DNA from: Marinagarivorans cellulosilyticus
GTDB taxonomy: Bacteria > Pseudomonadota > Gammaproteobacteria > Pseudomonadales > Cellvibrionaceae
Length of the DNA stretch: 64,000 bases
Assembly (NCBI RefSeq): GCF_021655555.1
Contig: NZ_AP023086.1
Span: 2,820,685 to 2,884,684 of the forward strand
Direction of reading: 5' to 3'
Of the stretch, positions 34,202 to 43,422 are shown one piece after another. A model generated the notes under the pieces. It saw only the letters and a program-made list of their open reading frames with translations, searched no databases and was not told the DNA's origin. The number at the start of each line of letters is the position of its first letter. The stretch's first letter is position 1. The position numbers and the translations under genes are program-made.

Positions 34202-34431
34202 ATTCGAATCCTTTTAGCAAAATGGGGCGGTGGAAGGTTTGGAATTTAATTCAGATCAAATAGCCCGGTTGTTTATTTAACGTTTTACTGACTATTTCGC
34301 GGGCGGCCATTGATTAAGTGCATTGTACCCCCACTTTTATGTCATTGCATTTGCAGGCGGCAATAGCGCTTAATTGCCCTTATTGTTCTGGCTGCGGCAG
34401 GTTAAAACGGCATTTTAAGAGGGTAGGTTTC

Positions 34432-37059
34432 ATGCGAATAGATCGGTTAACCAATCAATTACAAATGGCATTGTCTGATGCGCAATCAATAGCCGTAGGG
34501 CGCGACCATGCCCATATGGATAGCGTGCATTTGTTGCAAGCTATGCTCGATCAGCAAGGCGGCGCGGTTCGGCCTTTATTATCGCAAGCGGGCTTTGATG
34601 TACCCGGTTTGCGTAATGCATTAACTAAAGCGCTTGAAGACTTACCCAAAATCAAAAATCCTACTGGCGACGTGCATATGTCGCCTGAGCTTGGTCGTTT
34701 GTTAAACTTGGCAGACAAAGAGGCGCAGCAAGCCGGGGATAAGTTTATTTCTAGCGAATCGGTTTTGTTAGCAGCAATGGGCGACAACAATATTGCGCTG
34801 GGCCGGTTATTTAAAAAGTTTGGCAACGAAAATAATTTAAAAGAAGCCATTAAAAAGGTACGCGGCGGCGAAAAAATTGAAGATGCCGATGCCGAAGGCA
34901 ATCGTCAAGCCTTGGAGAAATACACAGTCGACCTTACTGCTAGAGCAGAAGCTGGCAAGCTAGACCCCGTTATTGGGCGCGACGATGAAATTCGTCGAAC
35001 AGTGCAAGTGCTGCAGCGTCGCACGAAAAACAACCCTGTATTAATTGGTGAGCCTGGCGTTGGTAAAACGGCTATTGTTGAGGGCTTGGCACAGCGCATC
35101 GTCAACGGTGAAGTTCCCGAAGGGCTAAAGGGTAAGCGATTGCTGTCTTTAGATTTAGGTTCTTTATTGGCAGGCGCGAAATTTCGGGGCGAATTTGAAG
35201 AGCGTTTAAAAAACTTATTGAACGAGCTAGGCAAACAAGAAGGCCGCATCATCTTATTTATTGATGAACTGCATACCATGGTGGGTGCGGGTAAAGGTGA
35301 CGGTGCTTTAGATGCCGGCAATATGTTAAAGCCAGCACTTGCGCGCGGCGAGTTGCATTGTGTTGGTGCTACCACGCTTGATGAATATCGCCAATACATT
35401 GAAAAGGACGCCGCTTTGGAACGCCGTTTTCAAAAGGTATTAGTGGATGAGCCTAGCGAAGAAGACACTATCGCAATTTTGCGTGGCCTAAAAGAGCGTT
35501 ACGAGGTTCACCATGGGGTCGATATCTCGGATTCGGCCATTGTAGCGGCGGCGAAATTATCGCAGCGCTACATTACCGACAGGCAGTTACCTGATAAAGC
35601 GATTGATTTAATCGATGAGGCCGGTAGCCGTATTCGCATGGAAATCGACTCTAAGCCTGAAGTGATGGACCGCCTAGAACGGCGCTTAATCCAGCTGAAA
35701 ATAGAGCGCGAAGCGGTCAAAAAAGATGACGACGAAGCGGCGCAAAAGCGATTGCGTAAAATTGATGAAGACATCAATACGGCCGAGCGTGAATACGCCG
35801 ACTTTGATGAGGTTTGGCGGGCAGAAAAAGCCGCGCTACAAGGCTCGCAAGGGGTTAAAACACAATTGGAGCAAGCTCGTTTTGATTTAGAGGCTGCGCG
35901 CCGCGCCGGTGATTTGGGGCGCATGTCCGAATTGCAGTATGGCGTCATCCCCGAATTAGAAAAGCAATTGGATATGGCAAGCCAAGCCGAAATGCTCGAT
36001 ATGAAACTATTGCGTAACCGTGTAACGGATGAGGAAATTGCCGAAGTTGTTTCGAAGTGGACGGGTATTCCTGTTTCTAAAATGTTGGAAGGTGAGCGCG
36101 ATAAATTATTGTCCATGGAAGATGCATTGCACGCGCGTGTGATTGGGCAAAATGAAGCGGTAGCCGCTGTTTCTGATGCTGTACGCCGTAGCCGGGCAGG
36201 TTTATCTGACCCGAATCGCCCCAATGGCTCATTTCTATTTTTAGGGCCAACAGGGGTGGGTAAAACGGAATTGTGTAAAGCCTTGGCTGAGTTTTTATTT
36301 GATACCACCGATTCCATTATCAGAATCGATATGTCGGAATTTATGGAGAAGCATTCAGTTGCACGTTTAGTTGGCGCCCCTCCTGGCTATGTGGGTTATG
36401 AGGAAGGTGGTTATTTAACAGAAGCTGTGCGCCGCAAACCGTATTCTGTGGTGTTGCTTGATGAAGTTGAAAAAGCGCACCCCGATGTTTTTAATATTTT
36501 GTTACAAGTATTGGACGACGGGCGTTTAACGGATGGCCATGGCCGAACCGTTGATTTTAAAAATACGGTAATTGTTATGACCTCTAATTTGGGCAGTGAC
36601 AAAATTCAGGAACTAGCGAATAACAAGTCATTTGACGTTGTGAGCTTTGATGGTGAAATCGCTGAAAACGACGCCAATTCGCACCGCTACAATGCGATGC
36701 GCGATGCGGTGATGGAGGTTGTGAGCCAGCACTTTAGGCCAGAGTTTATTAACCGCGTTGATGAGGCTGTGGTTTTCCATCCATTAGGACGTTCGGATAT
36801 TCGCTCGATAGCCACAATTCAGTTAGAACATTTACGTAAGCGCTTAGCTGAACGCGATTTAAGCCTGAATTTATCCGATGAAGTGATGGATAAGTTGGCG
36901 GCGGTAGGGTTTGATCCTGTGTATGGTGCTAGGCCACTGAAACGTGCAATTGTGCAAATGGTCGAGAACCCTCTGGCGCAGGCGGTACTGGCCGGCAGTT
37001 TTGCGCCAGGGGCAACCATCAGCGCTGTATTGGATGGCGATAAAGTCTCTTTTACCTAG
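34432..37059 (+). CDS. clpB: ATP-dependent disaggregase ClpB
   Basis: ClpB works with DnaK to dissolve protein aggregates after heat stress. The 875-residue chain has the N-terminal Clp repeats (from MRIDRLTNQLQ), AAA-1 with Walker A GEPGVGKTA (about residue 205), the coiled-coil middle domain (about 400–530) and AAA-2 with GPTGVGKTE (about 605). Its C-terminal end contains GARPLKRAIV. The ATG at 34432 matches the family start and follows GAGGGTAGG; the longer frame from 34318 adds 38 unlike residues. A terminator follows. I did not find a convincing sigma-32 promoter upstream. Confidence 0.97.
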   Translation: MRIDRLTNQLQMALSDAQSIAVGRDHAHMDSVHLLQAMLDQQGGAVRPLLSQAGFDVPGLRNALTKALEDLPKIKNPTGDVHMSPELGRLLNLADKEAQQAGDKFISSESVLLAAMGDNNIALGRLFKKFGNENNLKEAIKKVRGGEKIEDADAEGNRQALEKYTVDLTARAEAGKLDPVIGRDDEIRRTVQVLQRRTKNNPVLIGEPGVGKTAIVEGLAQRIVNGEVPEGLKGKRLLSLDLGSLLAGAKFRGEFEERLKNLLNELGKQEGRIILFIDELHTMVGAGKGDGALDAGNMLKPALARGELHCVGATTLDEYRQYIEKDAALERRFQKVLVDEPSEEDTIAILRGLKERYEVHHGVDISDSAIVAAAKLSQRYITDRQLPDKAIDLIDEAGSRIRMEIDSKPEVMDRLERRLIQLKIEREAVKKDDDEAAQKRLRKIDEDINTAEREYADFDEVWRAEKAALQGSQGVKTQLEQARFDLEAARRAGDLGRMSELQYGVIPELEKQLDMASQAEMLDMKLLRNRVTDEEIAEVVSKWTGIPVSKMLEGERDKLLSMEDALHARVIGQNEAVAAVSDAVRRSRAGLSDPNRPNGSFLFLGPTGVGKTELCKALAEFLFDTTDSIIRIDMSEFMEKHSVARLVGAPPGYVGYEEGGYLTEAVRRKPYSVVLLDEVEKAHPDVFNILLQVLDDGRLTDGHGRTVDFKNTVIVMTSNLGSDKIQELANNKSFDVVSFDGEIAENDANSHRYNAMRDAVMEVVSQHFRPEFINRVDEAVVFHPLGRSDIRSIATIQLEHLRKRLAERDLSLNLSDEVMDKLAAVGFDPVYGARPLKRAIVQMVENPLAQAVLAGSFAPGATISAVLDGDKVSFT

Positions 37060-37080
37060 TCGATACGGTGTTTGATTAAA

Positions 37081-37114
37081 AAAGCCGCCATTACAGACGT
37101 AATGGCGGCTTTTT
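37081..37114. terminator. bidirectional terminator after clpB
   Basis: AAAGCCGCCATTAC (37081–37094) pairs with GTAATGGCGGCTTT (37099–37112) around a 4-base loop, with A and T runs on the two sides. It lies between clpB and a convergent gene. Confidence 0.92.
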
Positions 37115-37142
37115 CGTTTTATTGGCAAAGATGCTTAGCTAT

Positions 37143-37568
37143 TTATTGGCAGCTTTCGGAAATCGCTTGTTTGGACTTTTGTATTTCTTGCTGAATTTGG
37201 TTTTCATCTAAATAGTAAAAACCGCCTTGGGCATCTTTCATTCGAATACGTGAACCGGATGATAACTGTTTTAAGCGGGCTTTTTCTTGGTCACAGCGTG
37301 CAGGGTCGGCCATTATTTGCTGGGTAGGTGCGAGTTCTTTTTCGATCGCAGTATCTGCAGCGCTGGTTTCTTCTTCGGTTGGCGTTCTGGCGTGGGTTTT
37401 AATTTTTTCGGCGGTATTGGTTTCTTGTGGTGGGCGTTCGGAAAAGTGGACGACGCCTTTATCGTCGACCCACTTGTAGTACTCTCCAGCCATGGCTGGT
37501 GTGGAAACCATAAAGCAACAAGTTAAAAGCAAGCAGCGATTAGCGCGTAAAGTATCAGCAATTTTCAT
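37143..37568 (-). CDS. DUF4124 domain exported protein
   Basis: A 141-residue protein with a signal peptide (cleavage after AMA, about residue 27) and an N-terminal DUF4124 domain with the hallmark YYKWVDDKGVVHFSERPP at about residues 30–47. A charged helical region (about 60–110) and a C-terminal FYYLDENQIQQEIQKSKQ follow. DUF4124 proteins are periplasmic and of unknown role. It lies 94 bp downstream of the TolC-family gene on the same strand. A second protein with a DUF4124-like tail is encoded at 680–1813. Confidence 0.85.
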   Translation of the reverse strand: MKIADTLRANRCLLLTCCFMVSTPAMAGEYYKWVDDKGVVHFSERPPQETNTAEKIKTHARTPTEEETSAADTAIEKELAPTQQIMADPARCDQEKARLKQLSSGSRIRMKDAQGGFYYLDENQIQQEIQKSKQAISESCQ

Positions 37569-37584
37569 AGATGGCCCTCGGTAT

Positions 37585-37606
37585 CTAGCCGCATGGTAGC
37601 GGCTAG
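37585..37606 (-). other. hairpin between tolC and the DUF4124 gene
   Basis: CTAGCCGC (37585–37592) pairs with GCGGCTAG (37599–37606) around a 6-base loop. There is no T run, so it could be a message-stabilising or processing hairpin, not a terminator. Confidence 0.4.
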
Positions 37607-37662
37607 CCCTGTAAACAGGAGTGATTCACTTCAAAGCTTATATGAAAACTGCCTAACTTGGG

Positions 37663-39066
37663 TTACTTCTCGGCGGCTAGACCAACCAGTTGTTCTTTAT
37701 TTAACCACTTGTCCAGTTGGATAAGGTCATCGGGGCCTAATGTACCCGCCGCTTGCTTAAGGCGTAGGCCTGTTAAAACATAGTCATACAGAGCTATTAA
37801 AAAGTTACGCTTGGCTTCGTAAACGCGACGTTGAGCATCCAGTACGTTAACCAGGTTGCGGGTACCCACGTCGTAGCCAGCTTTGGTTGCCTCGAGTGCG
37901 CTTTCGTTAGAAATAATAGCCTGTTGCCGTGCATGGACTGTTGCTACCCCGGTGTTTACCCGCTGATGCAAAGAGCGTGCAGTTTGCACCACACTGCGTT
38001 CGGTTTGATTGACTGTTTCTTGTGCGGCGATTTTTTCGTTAGCCGCTTGCTGGCGCTGCGCGGAGGTTCGGCCACCAGTAAAGAGGGGAAGCGAAAGTGT
38101 GACAGTGGCTGATGTGCCGCTAGAGTCGCCGGCATCGCTGGGCAAATCGCCATCGTCAGTGATGTCGCTATAACCCAGGCGGGCACTGACGGTGGGCAAA
38201 TGACCGCTGCGGGCAATTTTATAGCTGGACTCAGCAATTTCAGAGCGTTGTTTGGCGCTCAATAGCTCTAGATTGGCCTCTTTTGCCATTGTTACCCATT
38301 CAGCTCTGTTAGCTGGAGCTGGTGGTGTAACAGGAAAGTTATTTTTAAGTGGCGCTACACTTTTGTGGGGCGTGCCCGTGAGTACTTGCAGGGCTTCAAA
38401 CGCGATGACAAGAGCACCTTCACTGATAAGGCGGTTAGCTGTGGCTGAGTCAAACTCGGCTTGAGCCTCGTGAACTTCCGTAATAGCGGTTAGGCCAACC
38501 TCAAAGCGTTGCTTTGTTTGTTCTAGGCTGTGGGATAGGGCTTCTTCTTCGGCTTTTGCTGTTTCTAGGTCGTCCACCGCTTTTAAGCTGTCGAAGTAAG
38601 CTTCGGCGGTGCGCAAAATAAGATTTTGTTCTTCAATGTTAAATGCAATTTCACTCAAATTTGCGCTTTTTTTGCCGCGCTTATATTCATACCAAGCCGC
38701 AGCATTAAATAAAGGTTGGTTTAACTCGGCGGCAAGTGTTGTTCTATTGGTAGAGCTATCAAAATCGAAAGCTTGGTAGTTCGGGTCGGCAGACGTGCCT
38801 ACATTACTTACGCTATTACCCGATGCGTCGCTTTGGTTGTAACTACCTGAGGCAGCAATTTGGGGTAGCAAGCCTGCGCGGCTAATGTCTTTGGATAAGC
38901 GCCCAACTTCAAGGTTGGCTTGCGCAACTTTGTATTGCGCGTCATTTTTAAGGGCTAAATCGTATATTTCTGCAAGCGATTCAGCGTTACTCATCAACGG
39001 AGACATAAGCCCGCTGGCGGCGATAGCAATAGCGAGCTTTATGGGTGCGAAAGGCTTTAGAGACAT
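37663..39066 (-). CDS. tolC: TolC-family outer membrane efflux/secretion channel
   Basis: A 467-residue TolC-type trimeric channel that links inner-membrane pumps or type I secretion systems to the outside. It has a signal peptide (about 1–28, ending SNAES) and two repeated halves: LAEIYDLALKNDAQYKVAQANLEVGR starts the first, and a second AKEANLELLSAKQRSEIAESSYKIARSGHLPTVS repeat begins near residue 265. GYDVGTRNLVNVLDAQR near residue 400 is a strong TolC mark. No pump genes are adjacent, consistent with a stand-alone general TolC. Confidence 0.93.
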   Translation of the reverse strand: MSLKPFAPIKLAIAIAASGLMSPLMSNAESLAEIYDLALKNDAQYKVAQANLEVGRLSKDISRAGLLPQIAASGSYNQSDASGNSVSNVGTSADPNYQAFDFDSSTNRTTLAAELNQPLFNAAAWYEYKRGKKSANLSEIAFNIEEQNLILRTAEAYFDSLKAVDDLETAKAEEEALSHSLEQTKQRFEVGLTAITEVHEAQAEFDSATANRLISEGALVIAFEALQVLTGTPHKSVAPLKNNFPVTPPAPANRAEWVTMAKEANLELLSAKQRSEIAESSYKIARSGHLPTVSARLGYSDITDDGDLPSDAGDSSGTSATVTLSLPLFTGGRTSAQRQQAANEKIAAQETVNQTERSVVQTARSLHQRVNTGVATVHARQQAIISNESALEATKAGYDVGTRNLVNVLDAQRRVYEAKRNFLIALYDYVLTGLRLKQAAGTLGPDDLIQLDKWLNKEQLVGLAAEK

Positions 39067-39205
39067 TGAGCGATCCTTTTAAGTGTCAAGTTTCCCCGTT
39101 GGGGCACACGGTTATCAAGTTAGGTTGCGGCCTTGAATATTTGGCTGCGGATTTAGTTTGAGTAGCAGTATTCAGCTTCAATTTTAGCCGGTTACTATAC
39201 CTTCG

Positions 39206-39532
39206 CTATGCGTACGTATCTACCGATGCGCCAAGGTTTAATGCTGGCTGGGCAACGGTAGCAAAAGCGGCGAGCGGCGAACGAGCTGGTAGGACTGTTT
39301 TGGCGCCCAAAAGTTGCTCACTTTCTTTTATTGGGCGCGCTTCAATAATACGCTCTGGTGGCGATTGGGATGAGTGTGTTGTGCTGTTACGTGTTTGTGC
39401 TTGCTCTACACTCTGGGCGGTATTTGAGGTATTCGTTTTCTCGCCTTCAATTACAACAGGACGGCGAGCCTCTTTGTGGCCAGACAAAGGCTGAAACGGA
39501 ACAAAATGATGGTTATTAATTGAATAGCTCAT
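39206..39532 (-). CDS. small hypothetical protein, polar and low-complexity
   Basis: A 108-residue protein without signal or membrane segment. It is rich in Ser, Thr, Gln and Pro in the middle (residues 30–65) and ends APALNLGASVDTYA-like, with a short ordered-looking tail. I recognise no family. Such short proteins with a conserved GxxVDTYA-type C-terminus recur in gammaproteobacteria, but that is a weak impression. It is separated from tolC by 139 bp. Likely real because the frame shows coding-type codon use, but function is unknown. Confidence 0.5.
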   Translation of the reverse strand: MSYSINNHHFVPFQPLSGHKEARRPVVIEGEKTNTSNTAQSVEQAQTRNSTTHSSQSPPERIIEARPIKESEQLLGAKTVLPARSPLAAFATVAQPALNLGASVDTYA

Positions 39533-39707
39533 GGCGAAACCGGCCGATTACATCAACCCTAAAGTATAGTCGATTCGCATTGTACGGCTAATAGTCAATA
39601 AGGCCAATAGCCAGCCTGTAGACTCGGAAAGCGCTGATATTGATCGCGCAGTTGCCCGCTATTGCCTACAATAAATAGCATTTGTTAATTATTCTGTGGG
39701 GTATTAC

Positions 39708-40625
39708 ATGGTGATCAATTCTCGTTTTGCGCGCTTTTTGTGCATTGGCTTCGCATGTTTAGCGGCTCCTGTCGTGGCCGTTGAGCCAGCAACGACGAGC
39801 CCTTACCAAGTCGAAGTGCTTACCAAGTGTCCCGCGCAAGCCTCAGGTGGCGAAGATTTTGTGCTTTTTGATGGTCAAACAAACTTGCTTGCGGGCTGGA
39901 GTCACGCGACTAAAAGCCCAGAGTTTGCAGCACTAACTTACCCGCCGGAGGCTTATCGCGTCGATGCAAGTGCTTGGGTGGCATCGCAAGAATGCAGTGG
40001 CGAGAAAGTCTTTCAAACGATACTTGTGAAAAAGCTGGGCACTTGGCAGGGCAGTCATACCAATGGTATTGAACCACTATTTGATCGCGCCAATATTCGA
40101 TTTGAAGATGTAGAGTCTGTAGTGCTTGAACTGAAATTGGTTGGCGAAAAGACGCGGCTTGTAGATCGTAAAGCCTATTATCAACACTTCGGGGCAGTCG
40201 CTAAACCAGAACAATTAGATACTATCGATCGTCAGCAGTATAACTTTGGTATCACATTGTTTGGTGCCAATTTTCAAGACCAAAGTATTGCAACGTTAAA
40301 CAGCCAAACGCTGATTACTTTCGACCCTGATACCCAGCAAGACCAGTGGCTGCGAGTGACACTACCTGTTGCGGCTATGCAAAGCTATCTAGAGCAACAT
40401 TATTCGCCCACGCCAGTTCTATTGGCGCAGCACGCAGCACAACAGGTTATGGGCCTGCGTATTAACCCAGAGACAGTGTCGGGCAAAGTGGTACGGCATA
40501 TTAATGGTAAGCCTTGGGAAACTAAGGCGCCACCAGAGCTGTTCAAGGAAATGGCCATTCAGTTTCGCCGCGTTGCACTGGTACTAAAAAGTAGCGCGGC
40601 TGAAGAAACGAGTGGTTTGCGGTAA
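39708..40625 (+). CDS. secreted hypothetical protein, possibly beta-sandwich
   Basis: A 305-residue exported protein with a signal peptide (about residues 1–25, cleaved near VVA-VEP). The mature part is rich in predicted beta strands (for example FVLFDGQTNLLAGWSH and VVLELKLVGEKTRLVD). It recalls a carbohydrate-binding or jelly-roll fold, though I cannot assign a family. Two Cys residues (in TKCPAQ and SQECSGE) could form a disulfide. The ATG at 39708 is preferred over GTG 39696 because GGGG at 39698–39701 precedes it. Its stop is followed by a G+C-rich hairpin. Confidence 0.65.
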   Translation: MVINSRFARFLCIGFACLAAPVVAVEPATTSPYQVEVLTKCPAQASGGEDFVLFDGQTNLLAGWSHATKSPEFAALTYPPEAYRVDASAWVASQECSGEKVFQTILVKKLGTWQGSHTNGIEPLFDRANIRFEDVESVVLELKLVGEKTRLVDRKAYYQHFGAVAKPEQLDTIDRQQYNFGITLFGANFQDQSIATLNSQTLITFDPDTQQDQWLRVTLPVAAMQSYLEQHYSPTPVLLAQHAAQQVMGLRINPETVSGKVVRHINGKPWETKAPPELFKEMAIQFRRVALVLKSSAAEETSGLR

Positions 40626-40635
40626 GCGTTAACTA

Positions 40636-40656
40636 TGCGGCGCGCTTGGCGCCGCA
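40636..40656. terminator. G+C-rich hairpin between convergent genes
   Basis: TGCGGCGC (40636–40643) pairs with GCGCCGCA (40649–40656) around a 5-base loop. There is no T run, so terminator function is only probable from its position between two convergent genes. Confidence 0.5.
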
Positions 40657-40664
40657 GGCAGCAA

Positions 40665-40982
40665 TTACAATGGGTTGCAGCCCTGTGCGGCTAATGCCAC
40701 ATTGGCGGTTGCTTTTATGGTATCAAAGTAACTTGCGCCGCTACCACCGGTATAGGGTACGCCAAGTGAGCTAGACAGTTGCTTGGCAGCATCAATAGAG
40801 ATTTTATCGCGGTCGTAAGCCTGGAAGGTATTGTATATCTCCCCGCAGCTTAGCGCGCCAAGCCCTTTTTGTGATGCGCCAACTACTGCGCTGGTGGTTT
40901 CGCAGCTGGCCAGTAATGCTGCCGCAAGGCTAAGCGCACTGGCGAGTATTGCGCCGCGAATTAAACGGTTAGCTTTAGTCAT
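40665..40982 (-). CDS. small hypothetical lipoprotein
   Basis: A 105-residue protein with a signal peptide ending in a lipobox (ALLASC, Cys at about residue 27). The mature part of about 78 residues includes ETTSAVVGASQKGLGALSCGEIYNTF and ends AAQGCNPL. Three Cys residues remain after the signal (one is the lipid site), so one disulfide is possible. I do not recognise a family. It is divergent from the mksFEB operon and separated from it by 190 bp. Confidence 0.65.
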   Translation of the reverse strand: MTKANRLIRGAILASALSLAAALLASCETTSAVVGASQKGLGALSCGEIYNTFQAYDRDKISIDAAKQLSSSLGVPYTGGSGASYFDTIKATANVALAAQGCNPL

Positions 40983-41134
40983 TCGGTTGTGCTCCTAAAA
41001 ATCATAAATAATTACCCACCTGAAAGCGGTGCAAATGAAAGGTGTGAGCATTACATAAAATGCTGAAAATGGCACCCATTGTGAGCGACTTTACCACTCG
41101 CGAATCTATCCCCAGCAAAGCCCTCAAATAACGG

Positions 41135-41140
41135 TATAAT
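41135..41140 (+). promoter_or_regulatory. likely mksFEB -10 element
   Basis: A perfect TATAAT sits at 41135–41140, in the context GGTATAATCGCCGCC typical of gammaproteobacterial promoters. The -35 region is poor. Transcription would start near 41147, giving a leader of about 26 nt. Confidence 0.5.
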
Positions 41141-41172
41141 CGCCGCCCTTTTGCCTAGAACCGCAGTTTTCT

Positions 41173-42705
41173 ATGTTTTTTGTTCGCGAGCGATTGCATT
41201 TTTTCCGGCCGCTAACCACCAAGTATCGTCAGCAGGTGTTGGAATGCTTGTGCCTGCTGCACGAGCGCTTATACGGTGCAACAGCCGAGTACGGGCAATC
41301 GCTAGGGCGCGATCAAGTATTAGATGTGTTTGAGGAGGCCTTAGCTCGCGCTCCCGTGCTAGAGGCTATGGCGTCTGAGGGTTCTAGCCTTGGCGATGTT
41401 GAGCTAGAGCCAATAGAGCAACGCTTTAAAAACCATCGCGAGCACGCAGGCTGGGTGCTCAAATTACTGCTTGAGCACGGCTGGTTGGAGCGTCAAGTGG
41501 ATGCCGCGACTTTGCAATCGAGCTACCCCTTGTCGCGTGCCGGTCGGTTATTCATTGCCCCGATGGTTGAAATGGGGTCGCGCCGCGTGCGTACGCGTCA
41601 CCGCAATACGCGCAATACCCTCAATGCGCTAGAGGCATTTGCGAGTCGGGGAGAAATTCATGATTTGCTCGATGCTTTTGAATATTCCGAGCGGATTATT
41701 ACAGACTTCACCGACATTATTAGTGAGCTAGAAGAGCGCAAGCGTGAATTGGTCCAAGAGGTTGAATCGCAGCGCATTGTGCAGCAAGCGACAGAGCAGT
41801 TTTTTGAGTTTATGGAAAAGCGCTTCCAGCCGGATGTATCCGTGCGCCTGTCCGCTGATAGCGTGGAAAAACATCGAGATCGCGTATTTAAAGCGATAAC
41901 GCGCATTCGCCGCAAAGATAAAGTGTTTAAACAAACAGCCGAGCGACGCCTTCGCGAGCTGGCTCCCGAGTTAATTCACGATACACGCCAATCGGCGCTG
42001 TGGTATGTGCTTGATACGATAGATCAGCGGATGCGCCGTGCGGCCGATACCATGCTGCCAGCATTGCGTTCAGCGCTAGCTGGGTTTACTAAACGCGCCG
42101 ATATTATTATTCGGCAACTGAGCTATTTGGCCAATAGTGCGCGCGACCCTTGGTTGGAAGCTTGCGATAACCTGCGCAAATTACCCCCTCAAGAGGCCGA
42201 GCAACGGCTCACGCAACTGGGCGAATATTTATCGGGTGTGAATGTCCGTTTAGTCGATCCAGCGCAAGTACGTTTATCAACACGCAAGAGCGCGACTACC
42301 GTGATGAGTGCACTAGAGGATGAGCGACCGTTAGATCCGCAAGCGCAAAAAGAATTATTGATTCAGCAAATGTTAGATCAAGCGTTTGTCATTAACGATA
42401 ACCGCCAGCAGCATTATTTGCGCACACATATTGAGTCGGCATTGCGCAATGACCAATCCATTGCGACACGTGATTTACCCATCGACAATGCGAGTGATTT
42501 ATTAGCGGTTGCGCATGCCATTGAGTCTGCATCGCGGCAGGCGCCTGATGCTAATTATCGCTTTAGAGTTAAATACCTTAATCGGCAATACCAAAATAAT
42601 TTTTTTAGTACAGCGGATGATTTCGAATTGTCGCTGAGCTACGAAGCGGATGCGCCTATTGGCGCAGACGAGAATACCTTATCGGAGCAAGTGGATGATC
42701 AGTGA
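41173..42705 (+). CDS. mksF: condensin subunit MksF (kleisin-like; JetA-like)
   Basis: A 510-residue protein that begins FVRERLHFFRPLTTKYRQQVLE and has an N-terminal winged-helix-like region (about 1–130). A long helical middle (about 160–330) and a C-terminal region (about 380–490) follow, the usual layout of MksF and of Wadjet JetA. It bridges the heads of the SMC protein. The stop overlaps the start of mksE by 11 bp. The gene order (this, then a DUF4194 protein, then an SMC ATPase) is what identifies it; the single sequence alone is less certain. Confidence 0.85.
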   Translation: MFFVRERLHFFRPLTTKYRQQVLECLCLLHERLYGATAEYGQSLGRDQVLDVFEEALARAPVLEAMASEGSSLGDVELEPIEQRFKNHREHAGWVLKLLLEHGWLERQVDAATLQSSYPLSRAGRLFIAPMVEMGSRRVRTRHRNTRNTLNALEAFASRGEIHDLLDAFEYSERIITDFTDIISELEERKRELVQEVESQRIVQQATEQFFEFMEKRFQPDVSVRLSADSVEKHRDRVFKAITRIRRKDKVFKQTAERRLRELAPELIHDTRQSALWYVLDTIDQRMRRAADTMLPALRSALAGFTKRADIIIRQLSYLANSARDPWLEACDNLRKLPPQEAEQRLTQLGEYLSGVNVRLVDPAQVRLSTRKSATTVMSALEDERPLDPQAQKELLIQQMLDQAFVINDNRQQHYLRTHIESALRNDQSIATRDLPIDNASDLLAVAHAIESASRQAPDANYRFRVKYLNRQYQNNFFSTADDFELSLSYEADAPIGADENTLSEQVDDQ

Positions 42706-43366
42706 TTTTTTACGTGGCCCATTAGCGGAAAAAGGCGTTGCGAACGATGAGTTTTCCGAGCTTGTGATTAGGCTACTAGACTACGGCGTTTTATGTCGTG
42801 ACGAAAACAATATTGAGCAGCGCTTGTACGATCGTTATTTGCGTATCGAAGCTTTAGTAACAGATTTTATTGCGTTATTGGGTATGCGCATCGAGCATAA
42901 TGCGCGCTTTGGTTTTATTCGAATATACCCGCCAGGGGCGCAAGTGCCCAGCCTGCCGGATGACGAACATGCCCCTTTTAATAGTGGTTTTCGCCAACGT
43001 TTAAATCAGTTTGAAGCTGCGCTTGCGATTATTCTTAGGGTTGAATACGGCAAGCAATTACGCGAGGGCAAGGTAGACGAGCAGGGTGCGGTACTGGCCA
43101 ATATGGAAGCAATAGCCATTGCCTTTCATAATTTATTGAAAAAAAGCTTGCCTGAAAACATTACGGAAAGACGCAATTTATTCCGTAAATTACGGCAGCT
43201 GCGCGTGTTGCATTATCAAAGTGAAGATGATCTCGATAGCCTTGAAGGCTGGATCAAAATTCGCCCTCTTATTATGGGGTTTGTGGGGGACGCCGCGCTC
43301 GATGCTTTGGAAGCGCGCGTTGAAGAGGAAGTGGTTCAAGAGTCTGTATTTGATCAACAGACTTAA
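42695..43366 (+). CDS. mksE: condensin subunit MksE (DUF4194, JetB-like)
   Basis: A 223-residue protein of the DUF4194/MksE family. The N-terminal helix-turn-helix-like region carries ISDFLRGPLAEKG and LLDYGVLCRDENNIEQRLYDRYLRIE, and the C-terminal domain includes LHYQSEDDLDSLEGWIKIRPLIMGFV. It binds MksF and regulates the SMC clamp. The ATG at 42695 overlaps the end of mksF, preceded by GGAG; a frame from 42650 is longer but entirely inside mksF. It is followed after 56 bp by mksB. Confidence 0.9.
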   Translation: MISDFLRGPLAEKGVANDEFSELVIRLLDYGVLCRDENNIEQRLYDRYLRIEALVTDFIALLGMRIEHNARFGFIRIYPPGAQVPSLPDDEHAPFNSGFRQRLNQFEAALAIILRVEYGKQLREGKVDEQGAVLANMEAIAIAFHNLLKKSLPENITERRNLFRKLRQLRVLHYQSEDDLDSLEGWIKIRPLIMGFVGDAALDALEARVEEEVVQESVFDQQT

Positions 43367-43422
43367 ACTACAACGGTTAACGTTTACAACACCGCACTAC
43401 GCGTAAATTTTAAGAGTTAAGC

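Noticed and set aside
34202..34431. Sigma-32 heat-shock promoter for clpB
   Set aside because: Expected from biology, but I could not find a CTTGAA / CCCCAT pair at suitable spacing.
34318..34431. Longer ClpB start at 34318
   Set aside because: The extra 38 residues do not resemble ClpB; the ATG at 34432 with GAGGGTAGG matches the family start.
35568..36317. 249-codon frame antisense to clpB
   Set aside because: Shadow of the strongly conserved clpB coding strand; serine/arginine-rich composition typical of antisense frames.
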